A model generated the notes under the pieces. That model was not told where the DNA came from and searched no databases. It saw only the letters and a program-made list of their open reading frames with translations. A stretch of DNA of 64,000 nt from Lentzea sp033794685 (GTDB lineage: Bacteria; Actinomycetota; Actinomycetes; Mycobacteriales; Pseudonocardiaceae), in assembly GCA_033794685.1 (NCBI GenBank), contig JARAYZ010000002.1. One strand, written 5' to 3'. Numbering within the stretch: the stretch's first letter is position 1; each line of letters starts with the position of its first letter. The position numbers were made by a program, and so were the translations under genes. Below are positions 34,490-45,252 of the stretch, in pieces.

Positions 34490-35731
34490 GTGGACATCAT
34501 CGACATCACCGTCATCGGACTGGGCTTCACCGGATTGCCGACCGCGGTCGCGGCCGCGAGGTCTGGCATGACCGTTCTCGGCGTGGATGCGAGTGCGGAA
34601 CGGGTTCGCGAGATCAGCGAGCAACGGCCCGGCTGCGGACTCACGACGGTCACCGAGCACGAGCTGAATTCCGCGTTGGCCAGCGGTCGTCTTTTGTTGC
34701 GGCACAACACACAGGGAATTCCGCACTCGAACATCTACGTCCTGTGCGTGCCGACGCCCGCTGGACGGCACGGCCGGCTCGACGTGTCGTTGCTCGCTCA
34801 GGCGGCCGACGAGGTCGCGAGGGCCATGCGGCCGGGCGCGCTCGTGATCGTGCAGAGCACCTGTGCGCCGGGCACGGTCGAGGAGGTGGTGCTGCCCCGC
34901 ATCGCCGCCGTGTCGGGACTCTGCGCGGGACTCGACTTCCACCTCGCCCACTCGCCGGTGCGCACGGACCCCGGCAACGTCGGCGTGGACACGGTTCCGC
35001 GGGTCGTCGCGGGGTACACGCCACGCTGCACGGAACTCGCGGTGCGGTTCGTGAGCCGGGTGGCGCGACGGGTCGTGGCCGTCAGCTCGACCCGCGCGGC
35101 CGAGCTGGTGAAGATCTTCGAGAACACCTTCAGGATGGTCAACATCTCGCTGGCCAACGAGCTCGCGGCGTTGTGCCGGGCCCAGCGCGTCGACGTCGAC
35201 GAGGTGCTGGAGGCCGCCGGCAGCAAGCCGTACGGGTTCCTGCGGCACCGGCCGGGGCCGGGCGCGGGCGGTGACTGCATCCCGGTGTCGGCCGGGTTCT
35301 TCACGGCCAGTGCCCGCCGGCACGGGCTGCACTCGCCGGTGGTCGACGCGGCGATCGCGGTGAACGACGCGATGCCGGCGCACACCGTGCACCGGGTCCG
35401 CGAGGCGCTCGCCGCGCGCGGGCTGCCTCCGTTGCGGCGCAGCAAGGTGCTCGTCGCGGGCGTGACCTACAAGCCGGACACCGCGAACGTCCGACAGTCC
35501 GCCGCGGTGCGGGTGATCAACGAGCTGAGCGGTGAGGCGGACGTGGCCTACCACGACCCGTACGTGCCGAGTCTCGTGCTCGACAACGGAACCACGCTCG
35601 TCTCCCAGCCCGTCTCGGCTCCGGCCGACCTCGTGCTGATCATGACGAGGCACGCGGCGCACGAGCCGGTGCGGCGGGACGACGTGCCGGTCTTCGACTG
35701 CTCCTCCGGTGACCCGGTGGAGGTGGCGTGA
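34490..35731 (+). CDS. UDP-N-acetyl-mannosamine/UDP-glucose dehydrogenase family protein
   Basis: 413 residues from GTG 34490, with GGGAGG six bases upstream. The NAD-binding loop is VIGLGFTGLPTAVAAARSG. The middle domain has AELVKIFENTFRMVNISLANELA, and the catalytic Cys is residue 263 in GPGAGGDCIPVSAGF. The C-terminal domain has VLVAGVTYKPDTANVRQSAA, the pattern of WecC-type UDP-ManNAc dehydrogenases more than of Ugd. It would oxidise a UDP-hexosamine to its uronic acid for cell-wall or exopolysaccharide use. The next gene starts on its stop codon. Confidence 0.88.
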   Translation: MDIIDITVIGLGFTGLPTAVAAARSGMTVLGVDASAERVREISEQRPGCGLTTVTEHELNSALASGRLLLRHNTQGIPHSNIYVLCVPTPAGRHGRLDVSLLAQAADEVARAMRPGALVIVQSTCAPGTVEEVVLPRIAAVSGLCAGLDFHLAHSPVRTDPGNVGVDTVPRVVAGYTPRCTELAVRFVSRVARRVVAVSSTRAAELVKIFENTFRMVNISLANELAALCRAQRVDVDEVLEAAGSKPYGFLRHRPGPGAGGDCIPVSAGFFTASARRHGLHSPVVDAAIAVNDAMPAHTVHRVREALAARGLPPLRRSKVLVAGVTYKPDTANVRQSAAVRVINELSGEADVAYHDPYVPSLVLDNGTTLVSQPVSAPADLVLIMTRHAAHEPVRRDDVPVFDCSSGDPVEVA

Positions 35732-36825
35732 TGTGGGAACCGTTCGGGCTCGGCGCCGAGCGCAGGGTGACCGTGCCGGACTGCCGCCAGGTGCTCGTGA
35801 TGGTGCCGCACCTCGTGGCGGGCACGCGGTTGATGGACGTGCTGCCGCTGCTCTCGGCAGATCCACGGGTGCAGGTCGTGTGCACGGTGCCCACCGGATC
35901 GCCGCCGGGCACCGAGGAGTTCGTCGCGGGGCGGGGACTCGCGACCACGCCGTGGGAGAACGCGCTGCGGCACCGGTTCGACCTCGTCGTCGCCGCGAGC
36001 CATCGCGGCACCGACCTGGTGCACGGCCCGGTGATGGTGCTGCCGCACGGCGCGAGCGCGGCGAAGTCCCGGCGGCTGCACGGTCACGGCCTGGACCGGG
36101 CCTCGCTCACCCGAGCGGGCCGGGTGGTGCCGGCGGGGATCGTGCTCGCGCTGGACGACGAGCTCGCGCTGCTGTCGGAGGCCTGTCCCGAAGCGGTGCC
36201 GCACGCGGTGGTCGCGGGTGACCTCTGCTTCGACCGGATGAGCGCCAGCCTGCCGTTCCGCGAGGACTACCGGTCCGCCGCGGGCATCGCGCCGGACGAG
36301 ACGCTCGTGACGATCACCTCGACGTGGACGGCGAGGTCCACGTTCGGCAGCCGGCTCCCCCTCTACCGCGCGCTGGCGCGGCAGACCCGCACCGCGGCGG
36401 TCCTGCACCCCAACATCTGGCAGGTGCACGGCGCGTGGCAGGTGCGGGCGTGGCTCGCCGACTGCCCGGGACTGATCATCGTGCCGCCGGAGGAGGGCTG
36501 GCGGGCGATGGTCGTCGCGAGCGACGCGGTCGTCGGTGACCACGGCTCCGTGACGCAGTATTCCGCCGCAGCAGGAATTCCGCTCGTTCTCGCCCGCACA
36601 CCGCAGGTCAGGACGGACAGCCTCGCCGATCGGCTGGCTGGATCGGCACCCCTGCTGGACCTCACCCGGCCCGTGGTGCGGCAGGCACGACGGGTACCGC
36701 TGACGATCAGCTCCCGGCCCGGTGAGGCGGCGGCGGTGCTGCGCCGCACGATGTACCGGTTGCTGGACCTGGCCGAACCGGAGCGGGAGTGCGTCGCCGA
36801 ACCGGTTCCGGTGCACCGTGCCTGA
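35731..36825 (+). CDS. TagF/CDP-glycerol glycerophosphotransferase-like protein (tentative)
   Basis: 364 residues; ATG 35731 overlaps the stop of the dehydrogenase gene by one base. The sequence has an N-terminal Rossmann-like half and a C-terminal half with VTITSTWTARSTFGSRLPLY and VVGDHGSVTQYSAAAGIPLVLA, the latter resembling the TDYSS..FDFA block of CDP-glycerol glycerophosphotransferases and other GT-B enzymes. It may transfer a polyol phosphate or sugar in a wall polymer pathway with its neighbour. Family placement is uncertain; many homologues would be called hypothetical. Confidence 0.55.
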   Translation: MWEPFGLGAERRVTVPDCRQVLVMVPHLVAGTRLMDVLPLLSADPRVQVVCTVPTGSPPGTEEFVAGRGLATTPWENALRHRFDLVVAASHRGTDLVHGPVMVLPHGASAAKSRRLHGHGLDRASLTRAGRVVPAGIVLALDDELALLSEACPEAVPHAVVAGDLCFDRMSASLPFREDYRSAAGIAPDETLVTITSTWTARSTFGSRLPLYRALARQTRTAAVLHPNIWQVHGAWQVRAWLADCPGLIIVPPEEGWRAMVVASDAVVGDHGSVTQYSAAAGIPLVLARTPQVRTDSLADRLAGSAPLLDLTRPVVRQARRVPLTISSRPGEAAAVLRRTMYRLLDLAEPERECVAEPVPVHRA

Positions 36826-36925
36826 CGGCGTCGAGCGGGCCGGCGACCTGCTCGTGGCGCACGTCGGCCGTGCGCCGGCCAGGTGGCTCGGGATCGCGGA
36901 CGTCATGGTGTGCCCGCCGATGCCG

Positions 36926-38959
36926 TCAGCGGGGGTCGCGGTGCTGCTCGCCGGTCTGCTGCTCGGGGATCACGTCGGCTGCGAGGCGGTGCTCGTGCCG
37001 TTCCAGCAGGTCCCGCACGCGGACGGCGGCGGGGTCGGACGGATCGGGGAAGCACGCGAGCGCGGCGACGTAGTGCTCCCGGGCCTGCTCGTGGTCGTCC
37101 GCGAGCGTGCCCAGCAGCACCAGGGCGTCCGCGCGGTCGAACGGTGACGTGCGCAGGTCGTTGCTCGCCGATTCGAGCAACGACCTCGCGCGGTCGCGCT
37201 CACCGGTGTCGGCGCGGGCCCACGCGAGAAACGTCCTCACCCGCGCCCGTTCGACGGGATCGGTGAGCAGCGACTCGGCCAGTTCGAGCTCCGCGATCGC
37301 CTCGTCCGCGCGGCCCAGTTCGATCAACGCCTGGCCGATCCGCCGACGTGCCATGGCGACGCCGCGCTCACGACCGGGCTCGTTCCGCGCGCCGAGCACC
37401 CTCCGGTAGCAGTCGAGCGCGGCCGCCGGGTCCCCGCGTTCGAGGTGGGCCCGGCCGAGCAGCGACAACGCCGAGGGCTCGCTCACCGGGTCACCCAGGC
37501 CGGCGGCCAGCACGGCCTCGAGTTCAGCGGTGGCCTCCTCGTACCGGCCGAGGTTGAGGTAGGCCATCGCCAGCCGGGTCCCGAGCCTCGCCGCCGCCAC
37601 CGGGTTGCCGGACTGGTGCGCCGCCGGGATGGCCAGCCGGTGGGTCTCGACCCAGTCCGTGTAGTGGTGGCCCTTGATGAAGAGGTGCCACATCGCCTCG
37701 CACAGCTGCCAGACCAGATCGGGCCAGCCGTGCTCGTGCGCGCAGCGCACGGCCGCGACGAGGTTCACCCGTTCCAGTTCGAGCCAGCCGGCCGCTCCGT
37801 CCGCCATCGCAACCGCCTCGCGGTAGGCGGGGCCGATCCGCTGCCGCCCCGGCATCACGGCCAGGTCGGCGGAGACCGCCGTCACGACACACCACTCGAT
37901 CAACCGCCGCAGGCTCGCTTCCAGCGACGAGTCGGCCTTGGTGCGCGCGTGGGTCCGGAGCATGTCGTGGTAGCGGAAGCGGTTGTCGGCGATTTCGGTC
38001 AGCAGGTTCTTCTCCACCAGGTCTTCCAGTACCTCCGCGACGTCGTCCACCCGTCCGCCCACCATGGCCGCGGCCGGCTCCGCACCGAAACCCGCGCCCG
38101 GCAACCAGGCGCACAACCGGTACAGGCGGGCCTGCCGGGCGGGCAGGTCCACATAGGACCGGTCGAGCACCGCGGCGACCGACGCGTCGTCGTCCAGCTC
38201 CGGGAGGCGGTCGTCGCGCAACTCGGTCAGCTCCCGTCCCAGTGATCGCCGCGGCCGGGCCGACAACCGAGCGCCGACGACCGACAGCGCGACCGGGAGC
38301 CCGCCGCAGAGCCTGGCCAGTTCACCGGCGGCGTCGGGTTCGGCGGTGAGCCGGTCGTCCTGGACGAGCTCCTCGAGCAGCCGCACGGAGTCCCGTTGCC
38401 CGAGCGGCGCGACCTCGACGAACCGCGCGCCGTCGGTGCCGAGCGGGCTCAGCCGCCACCGGCTGGTGACCACGACGGTTCCCGAAGCCGGCAACAGGGG
38501 CCTGACCTGCGCGGACGACACCGCGTTGTCCAACAGCACGGAAAAGGCGCGGCCGGCGGTGACCGAGCGGAACAACGCCTGCCGTGCCGCGAGCGATCCC
38601 GGCGCGTCCCGCATCCCGAACGCGTGCAGGAACCACTCCAGCGCGTCCTCGGGCGCGACCGGCCCGTCCGGTGAGTGCGCGCCCAGGTCGACGTAGAGTT
38701 GCCCGTCCGGGAACTCCTCGCGCCGGTCATGCAGCCACCGCAGCGCCAGTGACGTCTTGCCCACCCCGCCCGGCCCGCTGATCACCAGCAACGGCCAGCC
38801 CTCCAGCGCCGCGAGCTCGTCCTGCCTGCTGACGAAGCAGCGCGGCGCGGGCGGCAGCTGGAACGGCACGGGTACCGGCTCCTGGTGGTGCAGGTGCACC
38901 GTCCCGATCGACGACGCCTGCACCACCCGGCCCGCACTGCCCGACATCACGTTTCGCAC
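36926..38959 (-). CDS. NB-ARC/TPR protein without DNA-binding domain
   Basis: 677 residues from GTG 38959 (GGAGGG eight bases upstream; ATG 38947 possible). It begins almost directly with a STAND ATPase: Walker A ISGPGGVGKTSLALRWL, Walker B FSVLLDNAVSS, and GLPVALSVVGARLSARP. The second half consists of TPR repeats (GRYEEATAELEAVLAAGL, GDPAAALDCYRRVLGA). The organisation is that of AfsR without the SARP domain. It may be a signalling ATPase or a decayed regulator. Convergent with the TagF-like gene. Confidence 0.85.
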   Translation of the reverse strand: MRNVMSGSAGRVVQASSIGTVHLHHQEPVPVPFQLPPAPRCFVSRQDELAALEGWPLLVISGPGGVGKTSLALRWLHDRREEFPDGQLYVDLGAHSPDGPVAPEDALEWFLHAFGMRDAPGSLAARQALFRSVTAGRAFSVLLDNAVSSAQVRPLLPASGTVVVTSRWRLSPLGTDGARFVEVAPLGQRDSVRLLEELVQDDRLTAEPDAAGELARLCGGLPVALSVVGARLSARPRRSLGRELTELRDDRLPELDDDASVAAVLDRSYVDLPARQARLYRLCAWLPGAGFGAEPAAAMVGGRVDDVAEVLEDLVEKNLLTEIADNRFRYHDMLRTHARTKADSSLEASLRRLIEWCVVTAVSADLAVMPGRQRIGPAYREAVAMADGAAGWLELERVNLVAAVRCAHEHGWPDLVWQLCEAMWHLFIKGHHYTDWVETHRLAIPAAHQSGNPVAAARLGTRLAMAYLNLGRYEEATAELEAVLAAGLGDPVSEPSALSLLGRAHLERGDPAAALDCYRRVLGARNEPGRERGVAMARRRIGQALIELGRADEAIAELELAESLLTDPVERARVRTFLAWARADTGERDRARSLLESASNDLRTSPFDRADALVLLGTLADDHEQAREHYVAALACFPDPSDPAAVRVRDLLERHEHRLAADVIPEQQTGEQHRDPR

Positions 38960-39035
38960 TGGTCCCGCCCTCCCCGTCAGTCCAAGCTACGGCTAGGAGG
39001 GCTGCGAAATCTTCCATCACACGGGTAGCGGCGCG

Positions 39036-39410
39036 TCACTTCACGACGAGGTCCATCCTCAGGAACTCGGTGATGCGGAGAGACCTCGGCGGACGTTTCA
39101 CACCCTCGGCCAACGCGCTGAACGCCTCCGCCTCGCTCACCACGCGGGGCGCGGACACCTCGACGTCCTCGCCGTTGATCGTGAGCTTCGCGTGCCCGGC
39201 GGCCATGACGTTGCGCACCCAGTCGGACCGCGAGCCGTAGACCAGGACGACCAGGTAGCCGCCGTCGACCGGGTGCGCCTCCATCGGTGTGCGGTAGAGC
39301 ATTCCCGAGCTGCGGCCGACGTGGGTGAGCACCGCCCACTTGCCGCTCTTGAGGGCGTGCGGGTTGAACACGCGCTTGTTGATGTGCCCCCACCACCTGG
39401 GCATCGGCAT
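39036..39410 (-). CDS. deazaflavin-dependent nitroreductase-family protein
   Basis: 124 residues from ATG 39410, with GGAGAGGAG upstream. The pattern GKWAVLTHVGRSSGMLYRTPMEAHPVDGGYLVVLVYGSRSDWVRNV is that of the DUF385/Ddn-like split-barrel family, which binds F420 in actinobacteria. Likely a small cytoplasmic F420- or flavin-binding reductase; substrate unknown. Divergent from the next gene with 63 bp between them. Confidence 0.8.
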   Translation of the reverse strand: MPMPRWWGHINKRVFNPHALKSGKWAVLTHVGRSSGMLYRTPMEAHPVDGGYLVVLVYGSRSDWVRNVMAAGHAKLTINGEDVEVSAPRVVSEAEAFSALAEGVKRPPRSLRITEFLRMDLVVK

Positions 39411-39473
39411 GTCGGACTCCTCTCCTGGTCCAAGACGCGGCCGGCAGCGGAACTGTTGAAGTAGCGTTCGCGC

Positions 39474-40016
39474 GTGGAGATCACCGACGACCGCGCCTTC
39501 CCCGCCGCGCTGGCCGCTCTCAGCGGCATCGACTTCCCGTGGGAGTACGACGAGAAGGCCGACGAGCCCTCGCCGGCCAACATGGACTACGAGCCGTACG
39601 ACGAGTTCGAGTCGGCCGAGGACACGGCCGACTGGCTCCGGCATTGGACGGGCAACAAGGAACTCGACAGCGCCCGGTTCCGGCTCTTCGGGAAGGACGG
39701 CACGGGCGGGCTGGCGGTGCTGTGGCTGGTGCGGGAGGGGCCGTTGACCGCGCAGCCCGTGATGTTCTTCGGGTCGGAGGGTGAGGTCGGGCCCGTCGCG
39801 ACGAGCCTCGGTGAGTTCCTGTGGTTGCTCGCGGGCGGGGTGGGGCCGCAGGAGGCCGTCGAGTTCGGGTCGGAGAGCGGTGTGCCGAACGCGGAACTGC
39901 GTGCCGTCGCCGAGAAGTACTCCGGGATCAAGCCGCGCACGCCCGCCGAGGTGCTGGCGGCGGCGCGGGCGGAGTTCCCGGACTTCGCGGAGCAGGTCCA
40001 GTCCTGGTGCCGATAG
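39474..40016 (+). CDS. SMI1/KNR4-like family protein
   Basis: 180 acidic residues from GTG 39474. The middle (FRLFGKDGTGGLAVLWLVREG, then VMFFGSEGEVGPVATSLGEFLWLLAGGVG) has the alternating beta/alpha pattern of SMI1/KNR4-fold proteins, which often serve as immunity or scaffold proteins. No toxin gene lies next to it. Function not assigned; the family match is moderate. Confidence 0.65.
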   Translation: MEITDDRAFPAALAALSGIDFPWEYDEKADEPSPANMDYEPYDEFESAEDTADWLRHWTGNKELDSARFRLFGKDGTGGLAVLWLVREGPLTAQPVMFFGSEGEVGPVATSLGEFLWLLAGGVGPQEAVEFGSESGVPNAELRAVAEKYSGIKPRTPAEVLAAARAEFPDFAEQVQSWCR

Positions 40017-40024
40017 GACCAGCA

Positions 40025-40052
40025 GGGGAACCGGTACTCGTTCCGGTTCCCC
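40025..40052. terminator. hairpin after the SMI1-like gene
   Basis: GGGGAACCGG (40025-40034) pairs perfectly with CCGGTTCCCC (40043-40052) over an eight-base loop, nine bases after the stop codon. Confidence 0.75.
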
Positions 40053-40068
40053 GATGGTCTATACCACT
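40053..40068. promoter_or_regulatory. dre-like site (DasR/GntR operator) upstream of the GH3 gene
   Basis: GATGGTCTATACCACT contains the near-perfect palindrome TGGTCTATACCA, matching the DasR-responsive element consensus TGGTCTAGACCA known from streptomycetes in all but one position. It lies 80 bp before the GH3 gene. It suggests control by an N-acetylglucosamine-responsive GntR repressor encoded elsewhere. Confidence 0.65.
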
Positions 40069-40147
40069 TGGTGAACTAGGGTTACGCTCCGGCCAACCCT
40101 GTTGTGCCGCAAGGTAAACAGGACCTCATCCCCCGGAGGTCTGCCCT

Positions 40148-42366
<2,219 letters not shown>

Positions 42367-42370
<4 letters not shown>

Positions 42371-43440
42371 ACCGGTGGCTGGACGGGGACCCGGGCGGGA
42401 ACCCCGTCCAGCCACCTCTGCCCGACCCGCACGGCGCACCAGCCGAGGAACGCCAGCCCCAGCCAGACATAGGTGTTGCCGACGACGTGCTGCCACCACG
42501 TCCACCCCAGCTCCTTGTCCCCCGCCGTGGGCATCAACCAGTGCGGCCCGACCGCGAACACCGCCGCGACCGCGATCCGCACCCTGCCGCGCAACAACAC
42601 CAGCGCCGGCGCGATCCACACCCAGTGGTGCGACCAGGAGACCGGTGAGATCAGCAACCCGGCCGCCGCGGTCGCCACGAGAGCCGTCAGGTCGTCCCGC
42701 AACCGCGGGAGCACCACGACCGTCAACGCCAGCACCGCCGCCACCGCGACGAACCACCAGAACTCCGGTGCGCCGAGCCGGACCAGCAGGCCGCGCAACG
42801 ACTGGTTCGCGCTGTACGAGAGACCGCCGACGCGTTCCGGGTCGAGCATCGCGTGCAACCAGAACTGCTTCGCCTGCCCAGGTGCGAGCAGAGCGCAGCC
42901 CACGAACGTCGCCACGGCGGTCAGCGCGGGCCGCCATCGCCCGCGGCACAGGAAGAACAGCACGAAGACCGCCGGGGTCAGCTTGATCGCGGCGGCCAGC
43001 CCGACGAGCATTCCGCGCGGCCAGACCGTACGGGGCAGCAGGCAGTCCAGGGCGACCAGCCCGAGCAGGACGAGGTTGATCTGCCCCAGGTCGAGGGTGA
43101 TGCGCAGGGGTTCGAGCAGCAGGAACACCGCGATCAGGCCGAACCCGGCGAACGTGCGGGCGGCCGCCGTGAAGAGGCCGATGCCCACCACCGAGAACAG
43201 AAGTGCCGCGGCGGCCAGGGAAAGTGGTGTGAGAGCGCTGAACACCATCGCCGCGAAGGGCGGGTAGGTGAACGGCAAACCCCGGTAGGCGTGGAAGTTC
43301 GCGGTGTACAGATCGGTGCCGGCCAGCCACGCCTCGCCGCCCGCGAGGTAGACGCGGAGGTCGATCAGGCCGGTGCCGAAGCTCCGCGCCAAGACCCAGA
43401 TGAGCAGACCCGCAACCGTTGCGCCCCAGAGGTTTCTCAC
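42367..43440 (-). CDS. GT87-family polyprenol-phosphate-mannose-dependent mannosyltransferase
   Basis: 357 residues from GTG 43440 with about ten membrane helices. The motif IDLRVYLAGGEAWLAGTDLY near the N-terminus, LPFTYPPFAAMVFS, and SPVSWSHHWVWIAPAL are typical of DUF2029/GT87 alpha-mannosyltransferases such as those making mycobacterial lipomannan or PIMs. It would act in the membrane with a polyprenyl-phosphate mannose donor. It converges on the GH3 gene with a 4-bp overlap. Confidence 0.85.
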
Positions 43441-43547
43441 ACTTCAGAACTCTGCTGCGCGACGGTGTGCCGCGGGATCGGCCGGAGAGCACCGAGATCA
43501 TGGCCGTTGAGGCAGCCACGGCGGCGGAACTGGCCGGATGGCCATGG

Positions 43548-44174
43548 TCAGCCGGCCACCACGTGCGCGCGGAACGCCCAGGCCACGATCTCGACGCGGT
43601 TGCGCGCCCCGACCTTGGTCTGCACCGAAGCGAGGTAGGCCTTGACCGACGACACGGAGACCTTCAGCGAGGCCGCGATCTCGTTGTTGCTCAAGCCTTT
43701 CGCGACATGCCGCACGACCTCCAGCTCGCGTTCGCTCAGCACGTGGGCATCAGCGGAGGCCACCGGAGGCGTCGACCGCCGCAACACGCGCAGAACCACC
43801 TGCGGCGACACGAGAACGTCCCCGCGGGCCGCCGACCTGACCGCCTCGGCCAGCAACCCCGGTGACGCGTCCTTGGTGAGGAACCCGCACGCGCCCAGGT
43901 CCAGTGCCTTGTTCAGCACCTCGTCGCTGTCGAACGTCGTCACCACCACGACGCGGGTGTGCGGGGCGAGCTGCCGGGTGACCTCCAGGCCGTCGAGCCC
44001 CGGCATCCGCACGTCCACCAGGCACACCTGCGGCTCCAGCGCGCGAGCCTGCTGGACGGCGCTGACCCCGTCCGCCACGTCGGCGACGACGCTGATGTCC
44101 GGCTGCGCCTCCAGGATCAGCCGGAACCCGGCGCGCACCATGTCCTGGTCCTCGGCGATGAGCACGGAGATCAC
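43548..44174 (-). CDS. NarL/LuxR-family response regulator
   Basis: 208 residues: receiver domain MISVLIAEDQDMVRAGF with phospho-acceptor Asp54 (VCLVDVRMPG) and conserved Lys in GFLTKDAS, then an HTH (LSERELEVVRHVAKGLSNNEIA). ATG 44174 overlaps the stop of the kinase upstream. Output genes unknown. Confidence 0.93.
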   Translation of the reverse strand: MISVLIAEDQDMVRAGFRLILEAQPDISVVADVADGVSAVQQARALEPQVCLVDVRMPGLDGLEVTRQLAPHTRVVVVTTFDSDEVLNKALDLGACGFLTKDASPGLLAEAVRSAARGDVLVSPQVVLRVLRRSTPPVASADAHVLSERELEVVRHVAKGLSNNEIAASLKVSVSSVKAYLASVQTKVGARNRVEIVAWAFRAHVVAG

Positions 44175-45184
44175 GCACGCACCTCCAGCGGCAGCTCGGC
44201 GGTGACGAGCCAGCCGTCACCCGTGGCGCCCGCGAAGAACCGCCCGCCCAGTTCGCTCACCCGTTCCCTCATGCCCACCAGGCCGAAGCCGCCCGAGTGC
44301 GCCGGCCGAGTCCTGCCGTTGTCCACAACGGACAGCAGCACGGCCTCGGCAGTCGAGCGCACCTCCACCTGCACGATCGTCGCGTCGAAGGCGTGCTTGC
44401 GCACGTTGGTCAGCGCTTCCTGGACGATCCGCAGCACCGACCGGCCGAGCTCCGGCCGCACCTCGGCCAGCTCGATGTTCGCCAGCACCGGCAGCCCGGA
44501 CCTCTCCGCGAGCTGGTGCAGGTCGGCTGTGAGGTCGGTGGTCGCGGTCGCGGTTCCGTTGTCCCGCAACGTTCTCACCATCGCGCTCATCGCCCCCAAC
44601 GCCTCCGTGCCGCCGTCCACGATGCCCGGCAGCATCGCGCAGGCCTTGTCCTTGTCGTTCGCCGCCACCACCAGCGCGGCCTGTGCCTGCACCAGCATGC
44701 CGGTGACGTGATGCGCCACCACGTCGTGCAGCTCGCGGGCCATGTCGAGGCGTTCGTCGCGCCGGGCCCGTTCCTCCGCCGCCGCCGCCAACGCCGCACG
44801 TGATCGTTCCCGCATCCGCAACAACAGCCCGCCGACGACCATGATGCTGCACAGGATCAACATCAGCTGGACCGCGTCCGCGCGGGAGAAGCTCGTGTGA
44901 GGACGGTAGAACGCGGCGTGCTCGAGCACGGCCACGAGCACCGCGACCGACGGGATGGCCAGAAGCGCCCGTGACCGCCACGCGTGGGTGAAGACCAGCA
45001 CCAGCACTGCTGCGGGCTCGACGATCAGGTAGAGCGGGTGATCGAACCAGGTCTCGCCGACTCCCCGGCCGCTGACCAGGTGCAACGCCCGGTCGAAGCC
45101 GATGGTCCGCCCGGTGGCCACGAAGACGAGCACGCACAGCGCGACGGTGACGATGATCAGCGGCCTGGTGTGTTTGTCCCCCAC
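44171..45184 (-). CDS. NarL-type sensor histidine kinase
   Basis: 337 residues from GTG 45184. Four or so N-terminal membrane helices are followed by HisKA_3 with the His in MARELHDVVAHHVTG and a HATPase_c domain (QEALTNVRKHA; GGFGLVGMRERVSELGG). Short extracytoplasmic loops suggest sensing in the membrane. Stop overlaps the response regulator start by 4 bp, forming an operon. The frame is open further upstream but without support for an earlier start. Confidence 0.9.
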   Translation of the reverse strand: MGDKHTRPLIIVTVALCVLVFVATGRTIGFDRALHLVSGRGVGETWFDHPLYLIVEPAAVLVLVFTHAWRSRALLAIPSVAVLVAVLEHAAFYRPHTSFSRADAVQLMLILCSIMVVGGLLLRMRERSRAALAAAAEERARRDERLDMARELHDVVAHHVTGMLVQAQAALVVAANDKDKACAMLPGIVDGGTEALGAMSAMVRTLRDNGTATATTDLTADLHQLAERSGLPVLANIELAEVRPELGRSVLRIVQEALTNVRKHAFDATIVQVEVRSTAEAVLLSVVDNGRTRPAHSGGFGLVGMRERVSELGGRFFAGATGDGWLVTAELPLEVRA

Positions 45185-45208
45185 CCGGCCGATCGTAGGA
45201 CCACCACC

Positions 45209-45246
45209 GGCCATCCGCCTCGACCGTCGGACCGAGGCGGATGGCC
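45209..45246. terminator. hairpin downstream of the aminotransferase gene
   Basis: A 14-bp perfect stem, GGCCATCCGCCTCG (45209-45222) with CGAGGCGGATGGCC (45233-45246), lies in the 68-bp gap between the aminotransferase stop and the kinase start. Confidence 0.75.
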
Positions 45247-45252
45247 ATGTGG

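Noticed and set aside
36722..37147. Plus-strand frame after the TagF-like gene
   Set aside because: Antisense to the TPR region of the NB-ARC protein; no ribosome site or domain.
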